Shown piece by piece: positions 43,857-52,202 of a stretch of 64,000 nucleotides of DNA; within the stretch, counting starts at the first letter, position 1; each line of letters begins with the position of its first letter. Source of the stretch: Catenulispora sp. GP43 (lineage in GTDB: Bacteria > Actinomycetota > Actinomycetes > Streptomycetales > Catenulisporaceae); contig NZ_JBGCCT010000006.1 of assembly GCF_041260665.1 (NCBI RefSeq), positions 310,001 through 374,000 on the forward strand. Reading direction: 5' to 3'. The translations under genes and the position numbers were made by a program. The notes beneath the pieces were generated by a model. The model saw nothing but the letters and a program-made list of their open reading frames with translations, did no database searches and was not told where the DNA came from.

Positions 43857-45065
43857 CTACCCCACGGTGTCGAGATGCTGGCTCAGCCAGCCGTACATCT
43901 CAGGCAGCCAGCTCTTCCACACCGCCGGATTGTGCGCCCCGCGCGCGTGCTCGGACACCGACACGACGTCCGGCGCCGCGGCCTGCAGCTGGAAGGCGAC
44001 CGGCAGGGAGTCGGTGTCCTGGTCCGACACCGCCGCCAGCAGGCTGACCGGCAGGTTCGGGCCGGGGTGGTGGTGCGTCAGCAGCCACAGGGTGGAGTTC
44101 TGGTCGACGAAGTCGGTGCCGGCGCGCACCACCTGGCGGCCGTCCGGGGTGGAGTCCCCGGCCATCTGCGCCGCCGAGCGGAAGTACTGCGGGTACTGGA
44201 GCAGCAGTTTGCCGGCGCACAGTCCGCCGTCGGAGAAGCCCATCAGGCCCCAGGCGGTGCGGCGGTCGGACACGTGGAAGTTCGCCTCGATCATGGTCCG
44301 GACGTCCTGGGCGATGTAGGTGGCCATCTGCGGCCCGCCGGGGATGTTGGAGCAGTTGAGGTTCTGGCCGTTCTGGTTGACGTTCACCGCGACCAGGACG
44401 AACGGCGTGGCCTTCTGCTGGGCGATCATCTGCCCGAGCACCTGGCCGCCGCCCAGGACGCTGAACCAGCTGACCGCCGAGCCGGGGTAGCCCGGGAACA
44501 GCATGACCACCGGGAAGCGGGTGTTCGCGTAGGCCGGGTCGTGGTACTGCGGCGGGAGCCAGACCATGACGTCGTCGCCGTTGCCGCCGATGCCGGACAG
44601 CGGGCCGCGGAAGGCCGCGACCTGGGTGTCGTGGCCGCCGGGGACGAACGTGACCTTCGGTCCGGTCGGCGCGGGCGGGTCCGGGGTGGTCGGCGTGTCG
44701 CGGGTGTTCGGCGCGGTCACGTGCGCGGCCTGGCCGGGGCCGCCGAAGCCGGGCGGCTGCAGCCTGCTCCCGCCGTCCCGGTTCAGGTCGGTGGCCGCGT
44801 GGGTGGCCTGGTGCACGGCGACCGGCCCGCCGCCGTCCTCGCCGAGCAGATCGCTCCAGGACGCGTACAGGCTGTAGTGGTTGTTGACCAGCAGCCCGAC
44901 CAGCAGCAGCACGGTGGCCTGGCACAGGCCGATGAGCCCGAAGCGGGTGGCGGCGCGCACCGGGCGGGGCCCGCGGGCGCGGTTCCACAGCACGTACGTG
45001 GCGATCGGTGCGATGACGGCCAGGCACACCGCGAGGATGAGCAGCGTGGTGCTGGTCAAGCTCAT
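43857..45065 (-). CDS. Membrane-anchored esterase, antigen-85-like fold
   Basis: A 402-residue protein with two N-terminal helices (about 3-22 and 40-62), then a Pro-rich linker and an extracytoplasmic alpha/beta hydrolase domain. The nucleophile motif is GFSDGG, with the oxyanion/aromatic part MLFPGYPGSAVSW earlier and a late HARGAHNPAVW that supplies the His. It resembles putative esterases of the mycolyltransferase-like family. The substrate is unknown. Convergent with the acyl-CoA oxidase. Confidence 0.82.
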   Translation of the reverse strand: MSLTSTTLLILAVCLAVIAPIATYVLWNRARGPRPVRAATRFGLIGLCQATVLLLVGLLVNNHYSLYASWSDLLGEDGGGPVAVHQATHAATDLNRDGGSRLQPPGFGGPGQAAHVTAPNTRDTPTTPDPPAPTGPKVTFVPGGHDTQVAAFRGPLSGIGGNGDDVMVWLPPQYHDPAYANTRFPVVMLFPGYPGSAVSWFSVLGGGQVLGQMIAQQKATPFVLVAVNVNQNGQNLNCSNIPGGPQMATYIAQDVRTMIEANFHVSDRRTAWGLMGFSDGGLCAGKLLLQYPQYFRSAAQMAGDSTPDGRQVVRAGTDFVDQNSTLWLLTHHHPGPNLPVSLLAAVSDQDTDSLPVAFQLQAAAPDVVSVSEHARGAHNPAVWKSWLPEMYGWLSQHLDTVG

Positions 45066-45325
45066 GGGAGGGGGCCTTTCAAGGACGCGGTCGGTCGTCC
45101 GCGGACGCGGGTGGCGCGGTCGGTGATCCTCGCGCGGTATCGTCGGTACTGTCCCATATGAGAACTTCATGAGACAAGACGACGCACTGCGATCCCGATC
45201 ACACCCCGCTAGCGCCCCGAAGTGCGGGAACGCGGATATGCCCCTTTTCCGGCCGCCGGGTGTTCCTATTGCCGGAATTCCGATAGCTGTACCCTGATAC
45301 CATGGCATCTCGCTGACGACGTCGG

Positions 45326-45781
45326 ATGCTGAACCCCCTGGTTGGATGCGGTATGGCGGACTCGGATCCCGGGCCCTGGCAGTCGAGTGCCATGGCGGAT
45401 TTTCCACTTCGCGGCAGGCGCGGCGGGATTTCGCGCCCCGGGGAGAACCTCAGCCTGATGACGTGGCCCGTCACCGGCGCGATGGTGCTGTCGCTGGGCG
45501 GCGAGCTGGACCTGGCGACCATGCCGCGGCTCATCGAGCGGGTGCGGTCCCTCGTCGAGCAGGGGCACGTGCACATCGTGCTGGACCTGGGCCACCTGGA
45601 GTTCTGCGACTGCACCGGGCTGCGGGCGCTGCTGCGCGCGCGGGAGATCGCGGCCGAGGCCGGCGGCTGGGCGCGGCTGTCCCGGGTCGGGGCGATGACC
45701 CGGCACATCATCGCGCTCACCGGACTGCGCGACGCGCTGGTGTGTTACGACAGCGCGGCGATCGCGGTCGCAGGGAGCTGA
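45326..45781 (+). CDS. STAS-domain anti-sigma factor antagonist
   Basis: A protein of up to 151 residues ending in a STAS domain (about 45-145): VTGAMVLSLGGELDLATM, then VLDLGHLEFCDCTGLRALL. In SpoIIAA-type antagonists the latter loop is DSSG, with a Ser phosphorylated by an anti-sigma kinase; here it is DCTG, so Thr may take that place. Starts at 45326, 45353 or 45392 are all possible and no Shine-Dalgarno decides. No anti-sigma kinase is adjacent. Confidence 0.75.
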   Translation: MLNPLVGCGMADSDPGPWQSSAMADFPLRGRRGGISRPGENLSLMTWPVTGAMVLSLGGELDLATMPRLIERVRSLVEQGHVHIVLDLGHLEFCDCTGLRALLRAREIAAEAGGWARLSRVGAMTRHIIALTGLRDALVCYDSAAIAVAGS

Positions 45782-45898
45782 GAACGCACCGGCCCGGGCA
45801 TTGACCGGCGAAGGGGCATTGACGGCCGAAGTGGTCTAGTCCATCTTCATTGGCAGAGCCTTGCGACAGTGCACCGATGCCGAGCCGGGAGCTGCACG

Positions 45899-47974
45899 AT
45901 GCGGATCAGATCTTTGGCCATGCTGGTCGCGGCGCTGTTGGCGCTGATCGGGTTCGGCGCCGTCGGGGCGCTGGCGATTCCGGCGGCCGCCGCCGGCGGC
46001 AACCTGGTGAGCGATCCCGGTTTCGAGAGCGGCCTGACCGGCTGGTCCTGCGACGCCGGGACCGCGACCACCGTCGGGTCGCCGGTGCACAGCGGCAGCC
46101 AGGCCCTGGCCGCGACACCGACCTCCTCGGACACCGCGCAGTGCTCGCAGACCATCGCGGTGCAGCCGAACTCGGCGTACACGCTCAGCGCCTACGTCCA
46201 GGGCTCGTATGTCTACCTCGGCGCGACCGGGTACTCGTCCACCTGGACGCCGTCGGCATCGGGCTGGCAGCAGCTGACCACGTCCTTCACGACCGGTGCC
46301 GGCGTCACCTCGGTCGGCATCTACCTGCACGGCTGGTACGCGCAGCCCACCTACTACGCCGACGACGTCGCGCTCATCGGCCCCGGCGGTGGCGGCGGGG
46401 GTGGGGGCACCGCGCCGCCCACGCCGACCGGCCTGACCGTGACCGGCACGACCACCTCCAGCGTCTCGCTGGCCTGGACCGAGCCGAGCGGCTCGACCGC
46501 GGCCGCGTCGTACCGCGTCTACGAGGGCGCCTCCGTGGTCGCGAGCCCGACGGCGACCAGCGCGACCATCAGCGGTCTGGCTTCCGGGAGCTCGCACACG
46601 TACAAGGTCACGGCGCTCGCCGCGGACGGAACCGAGTCGTCCGCGAGCGTGCCGGTGACCGCGACGACCCAGACGTCCGGCGGCGGTGGCGGCAGCGCGT
46701 GGCATCCGTCGTACTTGGCGGTGGGGAGCGTCTACACGCCCGGCAGCAGCGTCGACTCCTTCATGACGACGCTCCAGTCGCACGGCGCGATGCCGAACTA
46801 CGGCTACGAGTACCTGCTCGGCAACGACTTCCCGAACTGGGCCGCCACCACGACCACGCTCATCAACCACTCGCAGTCCTTCGGGATGACGCCGGTCCTG
46901 GTCGAGTACGGCATGAACGGCAACGTGGACGGCACCAGCGTCGACTTCACCAACATGCAGAGCTCGAACTGGCTGACGACCTACTTCCAGGCGCTGAAGA
47001 CCGCCGCGACGGCCGCGAACACGGCGGCGCCGGGACGTCCCGTCGGCTGGATCATCGAGCCGGACATGATGGGCTACCTGCAGCAGAACTACGCGGCGAA
47101 CTACGGCGGGAACGCGGCGCAGATGCCGGCCGCGACCAGCGCCGCGTACTCCGCGGGCGTGCTCGGCTCGGGCGACCCGACCTTCGGCAGCAACCTCAAG
47201 GGCCTGGTCGAGGCGATCAACTACACCATCAAGAAGTACGACCCGAGCGCCTTCGTCGGATGGCAGGTCAACACCTGGGGCGTGCGGGACGCGTTGAAGG
47301 ACACCGACACCATGGGCTGGACCGCGGGCCGCCAGTCGGTGGCGAACACCGGGACGCAGGTCGCGAACTTCCTGGCCACGGCCGACATCGGCTACCACGC
47401 CGACTTCGTCGCCTTCGACCAGTGGGGACAGGACTTCGGCTACCTGCGGGACCCGAATCCGGCCGGGGATATCAGGTATCTGAATGCGGCGCACTGGAGC
47501 AACTATCTGTTGTACGTGCAGACGATCCGCGCCTCGCTGGGCCTGCCGGCGGTGCTGTGGCAGATCGCGTGCGGTCACCTGAACTCGACGCAGACGCCGA
47601 GCCCGACGTACTGGAACTCCTCGGGACACTTCCCGGACCTGGACGACGTGACGAGTGAGCAGTACGAGGACTCGGCCTCGACGTTCTTCTTCGGGGACAC
47701 GTTCACCTCGAGCGGCAACAACCTGGCCTTCTACGGGTCGAACCCGGGCGCGGATCCGAAGATCTCGGTGAACGGCAGCACCGTGACGTGGGGCTCGCAC
47801 ATGTCCGACGCCGCTTCGGCAGGCGTGGTCGCCATCCTGTTCGGCGCCGGAACCGGCACCGGCACGTACGGGGTGCCGGAGATGGTCGGCGCGAACCAGA
47901 ACGCGCCCAGCGACTTCGACTACTGGGTGACGCGGACGCAGAGCTACTTGGCGTCCCCGGCGGCGCTGCCGTAG
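45899..47974 (+). CDS. Secreted modular protein: CBM4/9-like, Fn3, unknown catalytic-like domain
   Basis: A 691-residue exported protein. Signal peptide to about residue 32; a CenC-like carbohydrate-binding domain (GNLVSDPGFESGLTGW, about 35-165); a Gly-rich linker; a fibronectin type III domain (about 175-260); a second Gly linker; and a 420-residue C-terminal domain from YLAVGSVYTPG. That last domain has IIEPDMMGYLQQ and FDQWGQDFG acidic motifs on what look like TIM-barrel strands, so glycoside hydrolase is likely, but I cannot name a family. Confidence 0.7.
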   Translation: MRIRSLAMLVAALLALIGFGAVGALAIPAAAAGGNLVSDPGFESGLTGWSCDAGTATTVGSPVHSGSQALAATPTSSDTAQCSQTIAVQPNSAYTLSAYVQGSYVYLGATGYSSTWTPSASGWQQLTTSFTTGAGVTSVGIYLHGWYAQPTYYADDVALIGPGGGGGGGGTAPPTPTGLTVTGTTTSSVSLAWTEPSGSTAAASYRVYEGASVVASPTATSATISGLASGSSHTYKVTALAADGTESSASVPVTATTQTSGGGGGSAWHPSYLAVGSVYTPGSSVDSFMTTLQSHGAMPNYGYEYLLGNDFPNWAATTTTLINHSQSFGMTPVLVEYGMNGNVDGTSVDFTNMQSSNWLTTYFQALKTAATAANTAAPGRPVGWIIEPDMMGYLQQNYAANYGGNAAQMPAATSAAYSAGVLGSGDPTFGSNLKGLVEAINYTIKKYDPSAFVGWQVNTWGVRDALKDTDTMGWTAGRQSVANTGTQVANFLATADIGYHADFVAFDQWGQDFGYLRDPNPAGDIRYLNAAHWSNYLLYVQTIRASLGLPAVLWQIACGHLNSTQTPSPTYWNSSGHFPDLDDVTSEQYEDSASTFFFGDTFTSSGNNLAFYGSNPGADPKISVNGSTVTWGSHMSDAASAGVVAILFGAGTGTGTYGVPEMVGANQNAPSDFDYWVTRTQSYLASPAALP

Positions 47975-48636
47975 AAAGCACCGACGATCGCGTTGAACGC
48001 CTTCGCCCCGGTGAGCGGCAGCAGGTGACCGTTGTGCGGCACGATCAGGGCCCTGGCATCGGGGATGGCGTCGGCCATCGGCTGCGCGTCGACCACGCAC
48101 GCCCGGTCCCGCCGCCCGCACAGCACCAGCGTCGGGGCCTGGATGCGCGGCAGGTAGGCGGTCAGATCGCTGCCCTCGGCCTCGTCGACCATCTGCAGCA
48201 GCGCGGCTCGGGTCGGCAGGTCGGAGACGGCCTTCATGAGCCACCAGCCGGGCCGCGAGCGGTAGAAGGCGATCTGCCGGCGGCCGTGCTCGGCTGCCTT
48301 GATGTTGGCGCCGCACAGAACCAGCTTGCTGATACCGGCGGGGTGTTCGGCGGCGACCCGCGCGGCGACGAACGCACCCATGGAGTAGCCGCACAGGTGA
48401 ACCGGCCCGTGGCGCTCGACGAGCTCCGCGACGGCCCGCGCCGACCCGCTGAGGCTGACCGGCCCCGCCGAGCGGCCGAAGCCGGGGAGATCCGGCGCGA
48501 TGAGGTGGAAGCGGTCGCTGAGCGCGGAGAGCTGGTGCTTCCAGGTGCGCGATGCCGCGCCGCCGCCGTGGAGGAGGATCAGGGTGGGGTTCGCGGGGTC
48601 GCCGCGGGCTTCGGTGTGGAGGTGGGTCCCCGTCAT
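47944..48636 (-). CDS. Alpha/beta hydrolase
   Basis: A 230-residue cytoplasmic hydrolase: LILLHGGGAASRTWK for the oxyanion region, GYSMGAFVA for the Ser nucleophile, GRRDRACVV for Asp, and VPHNGHLLPL for His. The substrate is unknown. The 3' end overlaps the convergent secreted-protein gene by 31 bases. Confidence 0.82.
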   Translation of the reverse strand: MTGTHLHTEARGDPANPTLILLHGGGAASRTWKHQLSALSDRFHLIAPDLPGFGRSAGPVSLSGSARAVAELVERHGPVHLCGYSMGAFVAARVAAEHPAGISKLVLCGANIKAAEHGRRQIAFYRSRPGWWLMKAVSDLPTRAALLQMVDEAEGSDLTAYLPRIQAPTLVLCGRRDRACVVDAQPMADAIPDARALIVPHNGHLLPLTGAKAFNAIVGAFYGSAAGDAK

Positions 48637-48691
48637 GGGGGCAGCTTGGCATATGAGGGTGCTGTTGGGGGCTGGGGAGGTTGAGGGGTGA

Positions 48692-48832
48692 GGGCAACAG
48701 ATACGCCCGCTCCTGGACCAGCACGGATACACGATCACCCCGTCTACGGCCCGCTTCCCCGCACCGGCCGACCTCATCGACTTCCTCGCTGACGACAACA
48801 ACCCGCTTACGGAGATCAAACCAGCGTGTTAA
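48692..48832 (+). pseudogene. C-terminal gene remnant without start
   Basis: A 46-codon open frame without a start codon encodes LLDQHGYTITPSTARFPAPA and onward to a stop at 48830-48832, with protein-like composition (DLIDFLADDNNP). It looks like the end of a lost gene. The following 80 bases are AT-rich for the genome. I do not recognise the parent protein. Confidence 0.35.
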
Positions 48833-48904
48833 CCCTCTGCGAGCCCTAAAAATCGCCCTTGACTGTCAACCCACAAACAAACCGCACCTGAGCACCAAAG
48901 GCCG

Positions 48905-48938
48905 CCCGAAATCAACCCCCGAAATCAACCCCCCGAAA
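48905..48938 (-). repeat. 13/14-bp repeats spanning the rho stop codon
   Basis: On the minus strand TTTCGGGGGGTTGA (ending with the TGA stop) is followed by TTTCGGGGGTTGA and a partial third unit. The second TGA is 13 bases on, in another frame. Confidence 0.85.
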
Positions 48939-50250
48939 CAGTCGTCTGCCGAACTCGCTGAATGAACTCGCTGTTGCTCCCGGTCTGCTTCAACCGCTCC
49001 AACAGCACCTCGGTCCCGTGCGGGCCGCCCTGCCCACCCTGCCCCCGCAGAGCCCGCCGCAGCCGCCACATGGCGTCCAGCTCCTCAGCGGGCATCAGCA
49101 GCTCCTCGCGCCGGGTGCTGGAGCCGGTGATGTCGATGGCGGGGAAGACGCGGCGGTCGGCCAGGGAGCGGTCCAGGCGCAGCTCCATGTTGCCGGTGCT
49201 CTTCAGTTCCTCGAAGAAGTAGTCGTCGGCGCGTGAGCCGGTGTCGATCAGGGCGGTGGCCAGGATGGTGATCGAGCCGCCCTCTTCGAGGTTGCGGGCG
49301 GCGCCGAAGAGCTGCTTGGGGGCCGCCACCGCGGAGGCGTCGACGCCGCCGGACAGGGTGCGGCCGCTGGACTTGGCGTTGTTGTTGTGCGCTCGGCACA
49401 GGCGGGTGATGGAGTCCAGGAGGATCACGACGTCCTGGCCTTGTTCGGCGAGGCGCTTGGCGCGTTCGACGGCCAGTTCGGCGACCGCGATGTGCTCGGT
49501 GACCGGGCGGTCGAAGGTGGAGGCGATGATCTCGCCGGCGACCGAGCGGCGCATGTCGGTGACCTCTTCGGGGCGCTCGTCGAGCAGCACGACCATGAGG
49601 TGGCACTCGGGGTGGTTCTGTGTGACGGCCTTGGCGATGGCCTGCAGCAGGGTGGTCTTGCCGGTCTTGGGCGGGGCGACGATGAGGCCGCGCTGGCCCT
49701 TGCCGATCGGCGTGACCAGGTCGATGGCCCGGGTCAGCAGCTGCCGGGGCTCGGTTTCCAGGCGCAGTCGCTGCTGGGGGTACAGCGGGGTCATCGCGGC
49801 GAAGTGCGGGCGGGTCGGGCCGGCCGTCGCGGGCAGTCCGTTGATCGTGTCGATCCGGTCCAGCGGTCGGGCCTTGCCGGCCGGGTTGGACCGGGCGGAT
49901 TTGCGGGTGCTCGCGCTCGTGTTAGCGCTCGTCCTCGTGCTCGCCTGGCCCTCGGAGTCAGGGGGTTCGGCGGCGGTGCCGGTGATCAGATCGCCGGGAC
50001 GCAGGCCGTATCGCCGGATCGTCGCCGGCGTGATGTAGAGGTCCCCGGGACCGGGCAGGTAGCCGCTGGTCCGCAGGAAGCCGTGCTGGTCCTGCCGGTC
50101 GAGGATGCCCGTGACGGTCACGGTGCCGGCGGTCACGGTGCCGGCGGTCACGGTGCCGGCGGTCACGGTGCCGGCGGTCACGGGATCGGGGACCCGCGTG
50201 GTGGATCGGGGACGTTCGACGGTGGAGCGTTCAAGTGTGGCGGTGGACAT
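48925..50250 (-). CDS. rho: Short Rho transcription termination factor paralog
   Basis: A 441-residue RecA-type RNA helicase. RNA-binding: QDQHGFLRTSGYLPGPGDLY. Walker A: APPKTGKTT. Walker B region: VVILLDSITRLCRAHNNN. Further: LSGGVDASAVAAPKQLFGAA and TALIDTGSRADD. Actinomycete main Rho proteins are about 600-700 residues with a long basic/acidic N-terminal insertion; this one lacks it and has a TVTAG pentapeptide repeat instead. No usual rho neighbours (thrB, prfA) are seen, so it is likely a second copy. AAAGGA precedes ATG 50250. The 318-base upstream region to the MFS leader contains small hairpins. Confidence 0.9.
   Translation of the reverse strand: MSTATLERSTVERPRSTTRVPDPVTAGTVTAGTVTAGTVTAGTVTVTGILDRQDQHGFLRTSGYLPGPGDLYITPATIRRYGLRPGDLITGTAAEPPDSEGQASTRTSANTSASTRKSARSNPAGKARPLDRIDTINGLPATAGPTRPHFAAMTPLYPQQRLRLETEPRQLLTRAIDLVTPIGKGQRGLIVAPPKTGKTTLLQAIAKAVTQNHPECHLMVVLLDERPEEVTDMRRSVAGEIIASTFDRPVTEHIAVAELAVERAKRLAEQGQDVVILLDSITRLCRAHNNNAKSSGRTLSGGVDASAVAAPKQLFGAARNLEEGGSITILATALIDTGSRADDYFFEELKSTGNMELRLDRSLADRRVFPAIDITGSSTRREELLMPAEELDAMWRLRRALRGQGGQGGPHGTEVLLERLKQTGSNSEFIQRVRQTTVSGG
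50116..50183 (-). repeat. 15-bp repeats encoding TVTAG units in Rho
   Basis: Four exact copies of GGTCACGGTGCCGGC (plus strand) start at 50116, 50131, 50146 and 50161 and a partial fifth at 50176. They encode the pentapeptide TVTAG repeated before the RNA-binding domain. Confidence 0.95.
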
Positions 50251-50528
50251 GAGGGTCCTTTCAAAGGGGGTTCGCGGAGAACCGGCGGCTTCGGAAGACG
50301 TCACGAAGCGGCACGGCGGCGAGAGGGGCATCGGCCCAGCTCAAGAACTTGCGGAATGCAGATCGCCAACCGGAGCGGCGGATGAATGGCTGCCGCGCTA
50401 CAGACCTAAGCGCCGAGACAGCTGGTGGGTATTCCCACACGGCAGAAAATCGCTCTGCCGACAGCAGGCTAGCACACCGGCCGTCACGAGTGCGCCACCG
50501 GCTCCCGCGAGTCCGCTCTGGAAACCCA

Positions 50529-50558
50529 TTGCGTTCGCGACGTCGGCCTGCCTATCGT
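50529..50558 (+). promoter_or_regulatory. Candidate promoter for the MFS leader
   Basis: TTGCGT (50529-50534) and TATCGT (50553-50558) are separated by 18 bases, close to a sigma-70-type promoter. Transcription would start near 50565, just ahead of the leader ORF at 50569. Confidence 0.4.
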
Positions 50559-50568
50559 GATCTCACAC

Positions 50569-50628
50569 ATGAAAGGAGGTGATCCTGAGTTGAGTTGTAC
50601 CAGGACGCGTGAGGTGGCTGTCAGCTAG
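50569..50628 (+). CDS. Leader peptide ORF upstream of MFS gene
   Basis: The ORF encodes MKGGDPELSCTRTREVAVS and ends at TAG 50626-50628. Its second codon onward contains AAAGGAGGTGATC, complementary over 13 bases to the usual 16S rRNA 3' end. With this as Shine-Dalgarno, translation may start at TTG 50590, giving 12 codons. Hairpins and a T-tract stem follow before the MFS start at 50877, the arrangement of a translational attenuator. Expression is inferred. Confidence 0.6.
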   Translation: MKGGDPELSCTRTREVAVS

Positions 50629-50810
50629 CCGCCCCGCCCGCGAAAAGAGGCCGAAGGCCTCACCCGGCAGGACCGGGGCGGCGGGCTAATCTCCAACAGT
50701 CACCCGGCTCGCAGGCTCACCGGACGTCCCCGGTGCCTGGAAGGTCGTTCGCGGCGTCATCGGCGCTGTGCGCGGTCCCGACAGGGCAAAGCCTGCGAGC
50801 CGCTGTTTTT
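50628..50810 (+). promoter_or_regulatory. Attenuator-like structured leader of MFS gene
   Basis: Several pairings are possible. GCCGCCCCG (50628-50636), starting at the leader stop codon, pairs with CGGGGCGGC (50674-50682) around an inner GAGGCC-GAA-GGCCTC hairpin (50647-50661). CACCGG/CCGGTG pairs at 50718-50735. A perfect 12-bp long-range stem joins CGGCTCGCAGGC (50705-50716) with its complement (50791-50802), followed by CTG and five T, as in an intrinsic terminator. A further 8-bp stem lies at 50818-50846. Ribosome position on the leader could choose among them. Confidence 0.55.
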
Positions 50811-50876
50811 CTGCCTGCCGGCACGCTCCGCGGACCGCCGTGCCGGGCGTCCGGCCGTCACGGATAGCATGCGGCG

Positions 50877-52178
50877 GTGAGTCTTACCGCACGTCTGGGC
50901 CGAGCGGCCCGAGCAGCCGTTTCGGACATCACGCCGCTGCGGGAGTCGCCGGCCTATCGCCGGCTGTTCGCCGGCCAGGCGGTGTCGTCGATCGGGACGC
51001 AGGTGACTCAGGTCGCCGTGCCGGTGCAGGTGTACTCGCTCACCCACTCCTCGTTGCAGGTCGGGCTGGTGAGCCTGGCGGCGCTGGTCCCGCTCATCTT
51101 CTTCGGCCTTTACGGCGGCGCGATCGCCGACGCGGTCGAGCGCCGGAGGCTGTTGCTGATCACCTCGGTGGGGACGATGGCGGTCAGTGTGGCGCTGCTG
51201 GTGCAGGCCGCCGCAGGGATGCGGAGCGTGCCGCTGTTGTTCGTCTGCGTCGCGGTGCAGGCGGCCTTCGCCGCGGTCGACGCCCCGGCGCGGCGCTCGA
51301 TCACGCCGCTGCTGGTCCGTCCCGAGAAGCTGCCCGCCGCCAACACGCTGTCCTACGGCAGCATGACGTTCTCGGTCATCGTCGGGCCGGTGCTCGCCGG
51401 CGTCGCGGTCGCGGCCGGCGGCTTCCAGTGGGCCTACGGCATCGACGTGGCCTCGTTCGTCGCGGCGCTCTACGCGGTCGCGCGCCTGCCCGCCCTGCCG
51501 GCCGCCGAGGACGCGCCGCGCGCCGGCCTGGCCTCGGTGCTCCAGGGCCTGCGCTTCGTGCGCGGGCAGCGGATCATCATGGCCACGTTCCTGGCTGACA
51601 TCAACGCGATGATCTTCGGCATGCCCAAGGCCCTGTACCCGGCCCTGGCCTTCGGCCAGTACCACGGCGGCGCGGGCACGGCCAGCCTCATGTACGCGGC
51701 CCCGGCTGCCGGTGCGCTGCTGATGACGGGCCTTGGCGGACTCATCACCGGGGTCCGGCACCAGGGACGCGGCGTGATCCTGGCGATCGTGGTCTGGGGC
51801 GGCTCGATAGCCCTGTTCGGCGCCACCTCGCTGCTCTGGTTCGGTCTGCTGATGCTGGCGCTCGCCGGGGCCGCCGACCAGGTCAGCGCGGTGTACCGAT
51901 CGACGATGATGCAGGTGGTGACGCCCCCGGGGCTCCAGGGGCGCCTGCAGGGCGTCTACATGGTCGTGGTCGCCGGCGGCCCGCGGTTGGGCGACCTGGA
52001 GTCCGGCGCGGTCGCGACGGCGTTCACGCCGCGGGTGTCGGTGGTGTCCGGCGGGCTGGCGTGCCTGGCCGGGATAGGACTGCTGGCCGCGCTGGTGCCT
52101 TCGCTGCTGCGGTACGACTCGCGGGAGGCGGTGGCGGAGCGGGCTCGGCTCGGGGAGGCCTCGCCGAGTGTGGCTTAG
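50877..52178 (+). CDS. MFS exporter, EntS/MFS_3-like
   Basis: A 433-residue 12-helix exporter. SPAYRRLFAGQAVSSIGTQV at the start and GAIADAVERRRLLLI as motif A are typical of the MFS_3/EntS-like group, which exports siderophores and drugs. GTG start with a 248-base structured leader that suggests induction by a translation-affecting compound. Divergent from the Rho paralog. The substrate is unknown. Confidence 0.85.
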   Translation: MSLTARLGRAARAAVSDITPLRESPAYRRLFAGQAVSSIGTQVTQVAVPVQVYSLTHSSLQVGLVSLAALVPLIFFGLYGGAIADAVERRRLLLITSVGTMAVSVALLVQAAAGMRSVPLLFVCVAVQAAFAAVDAPARRSITPLLVRPEKLPAANTLSYGSMTFSVIVGPVLAGVAVAAGGFQWAYGIDVASFVAALYAVARLPALPAAEDAPRAGLASVLQGLRFVRGQRIIMATFLADINAMIFGMPKALYPALAFGQYHGGAGTASLMYAAPAAGALLMTGLGGLITGVRHQGRGVILAIVVWGGSIALFGATSLLWFGLLMLALAGAADQVSAVYRSTMMQVVTPPGLQGRLQGVYMVVVAGGPRLGDLESGAVATAFTPRVSVVSGGLACLAGIGLLAALVPSLLRYDSREAVAERARLGEASPSVA

Positions 52179-52202
52179 AGCGGGGCCCGAGCCCGGCGCC
52201 GT

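Noticed and set aside
628-45065. A natural-product gene cluster from the flavin monooxygenases, P450 and methyltransferases
   Set aside because: No polyketide, peptide, terpene or RiPP core gene was seen and the genes are scattered in unrelated operons.
50105-50560. Plus-strand ORF over the rho start with VPAVT repeats
   Set aside because: It is the antisense of the TVTAG repeats in rho and has no ribosome site.
50571-50583. End of a 16S rRNA gene on the minus strand
   Set aside because: Only 13 bases match the 16S 3' end; no 16S sequence follows. It is better explained as a very strong Shine-Dalgarno in a leader.
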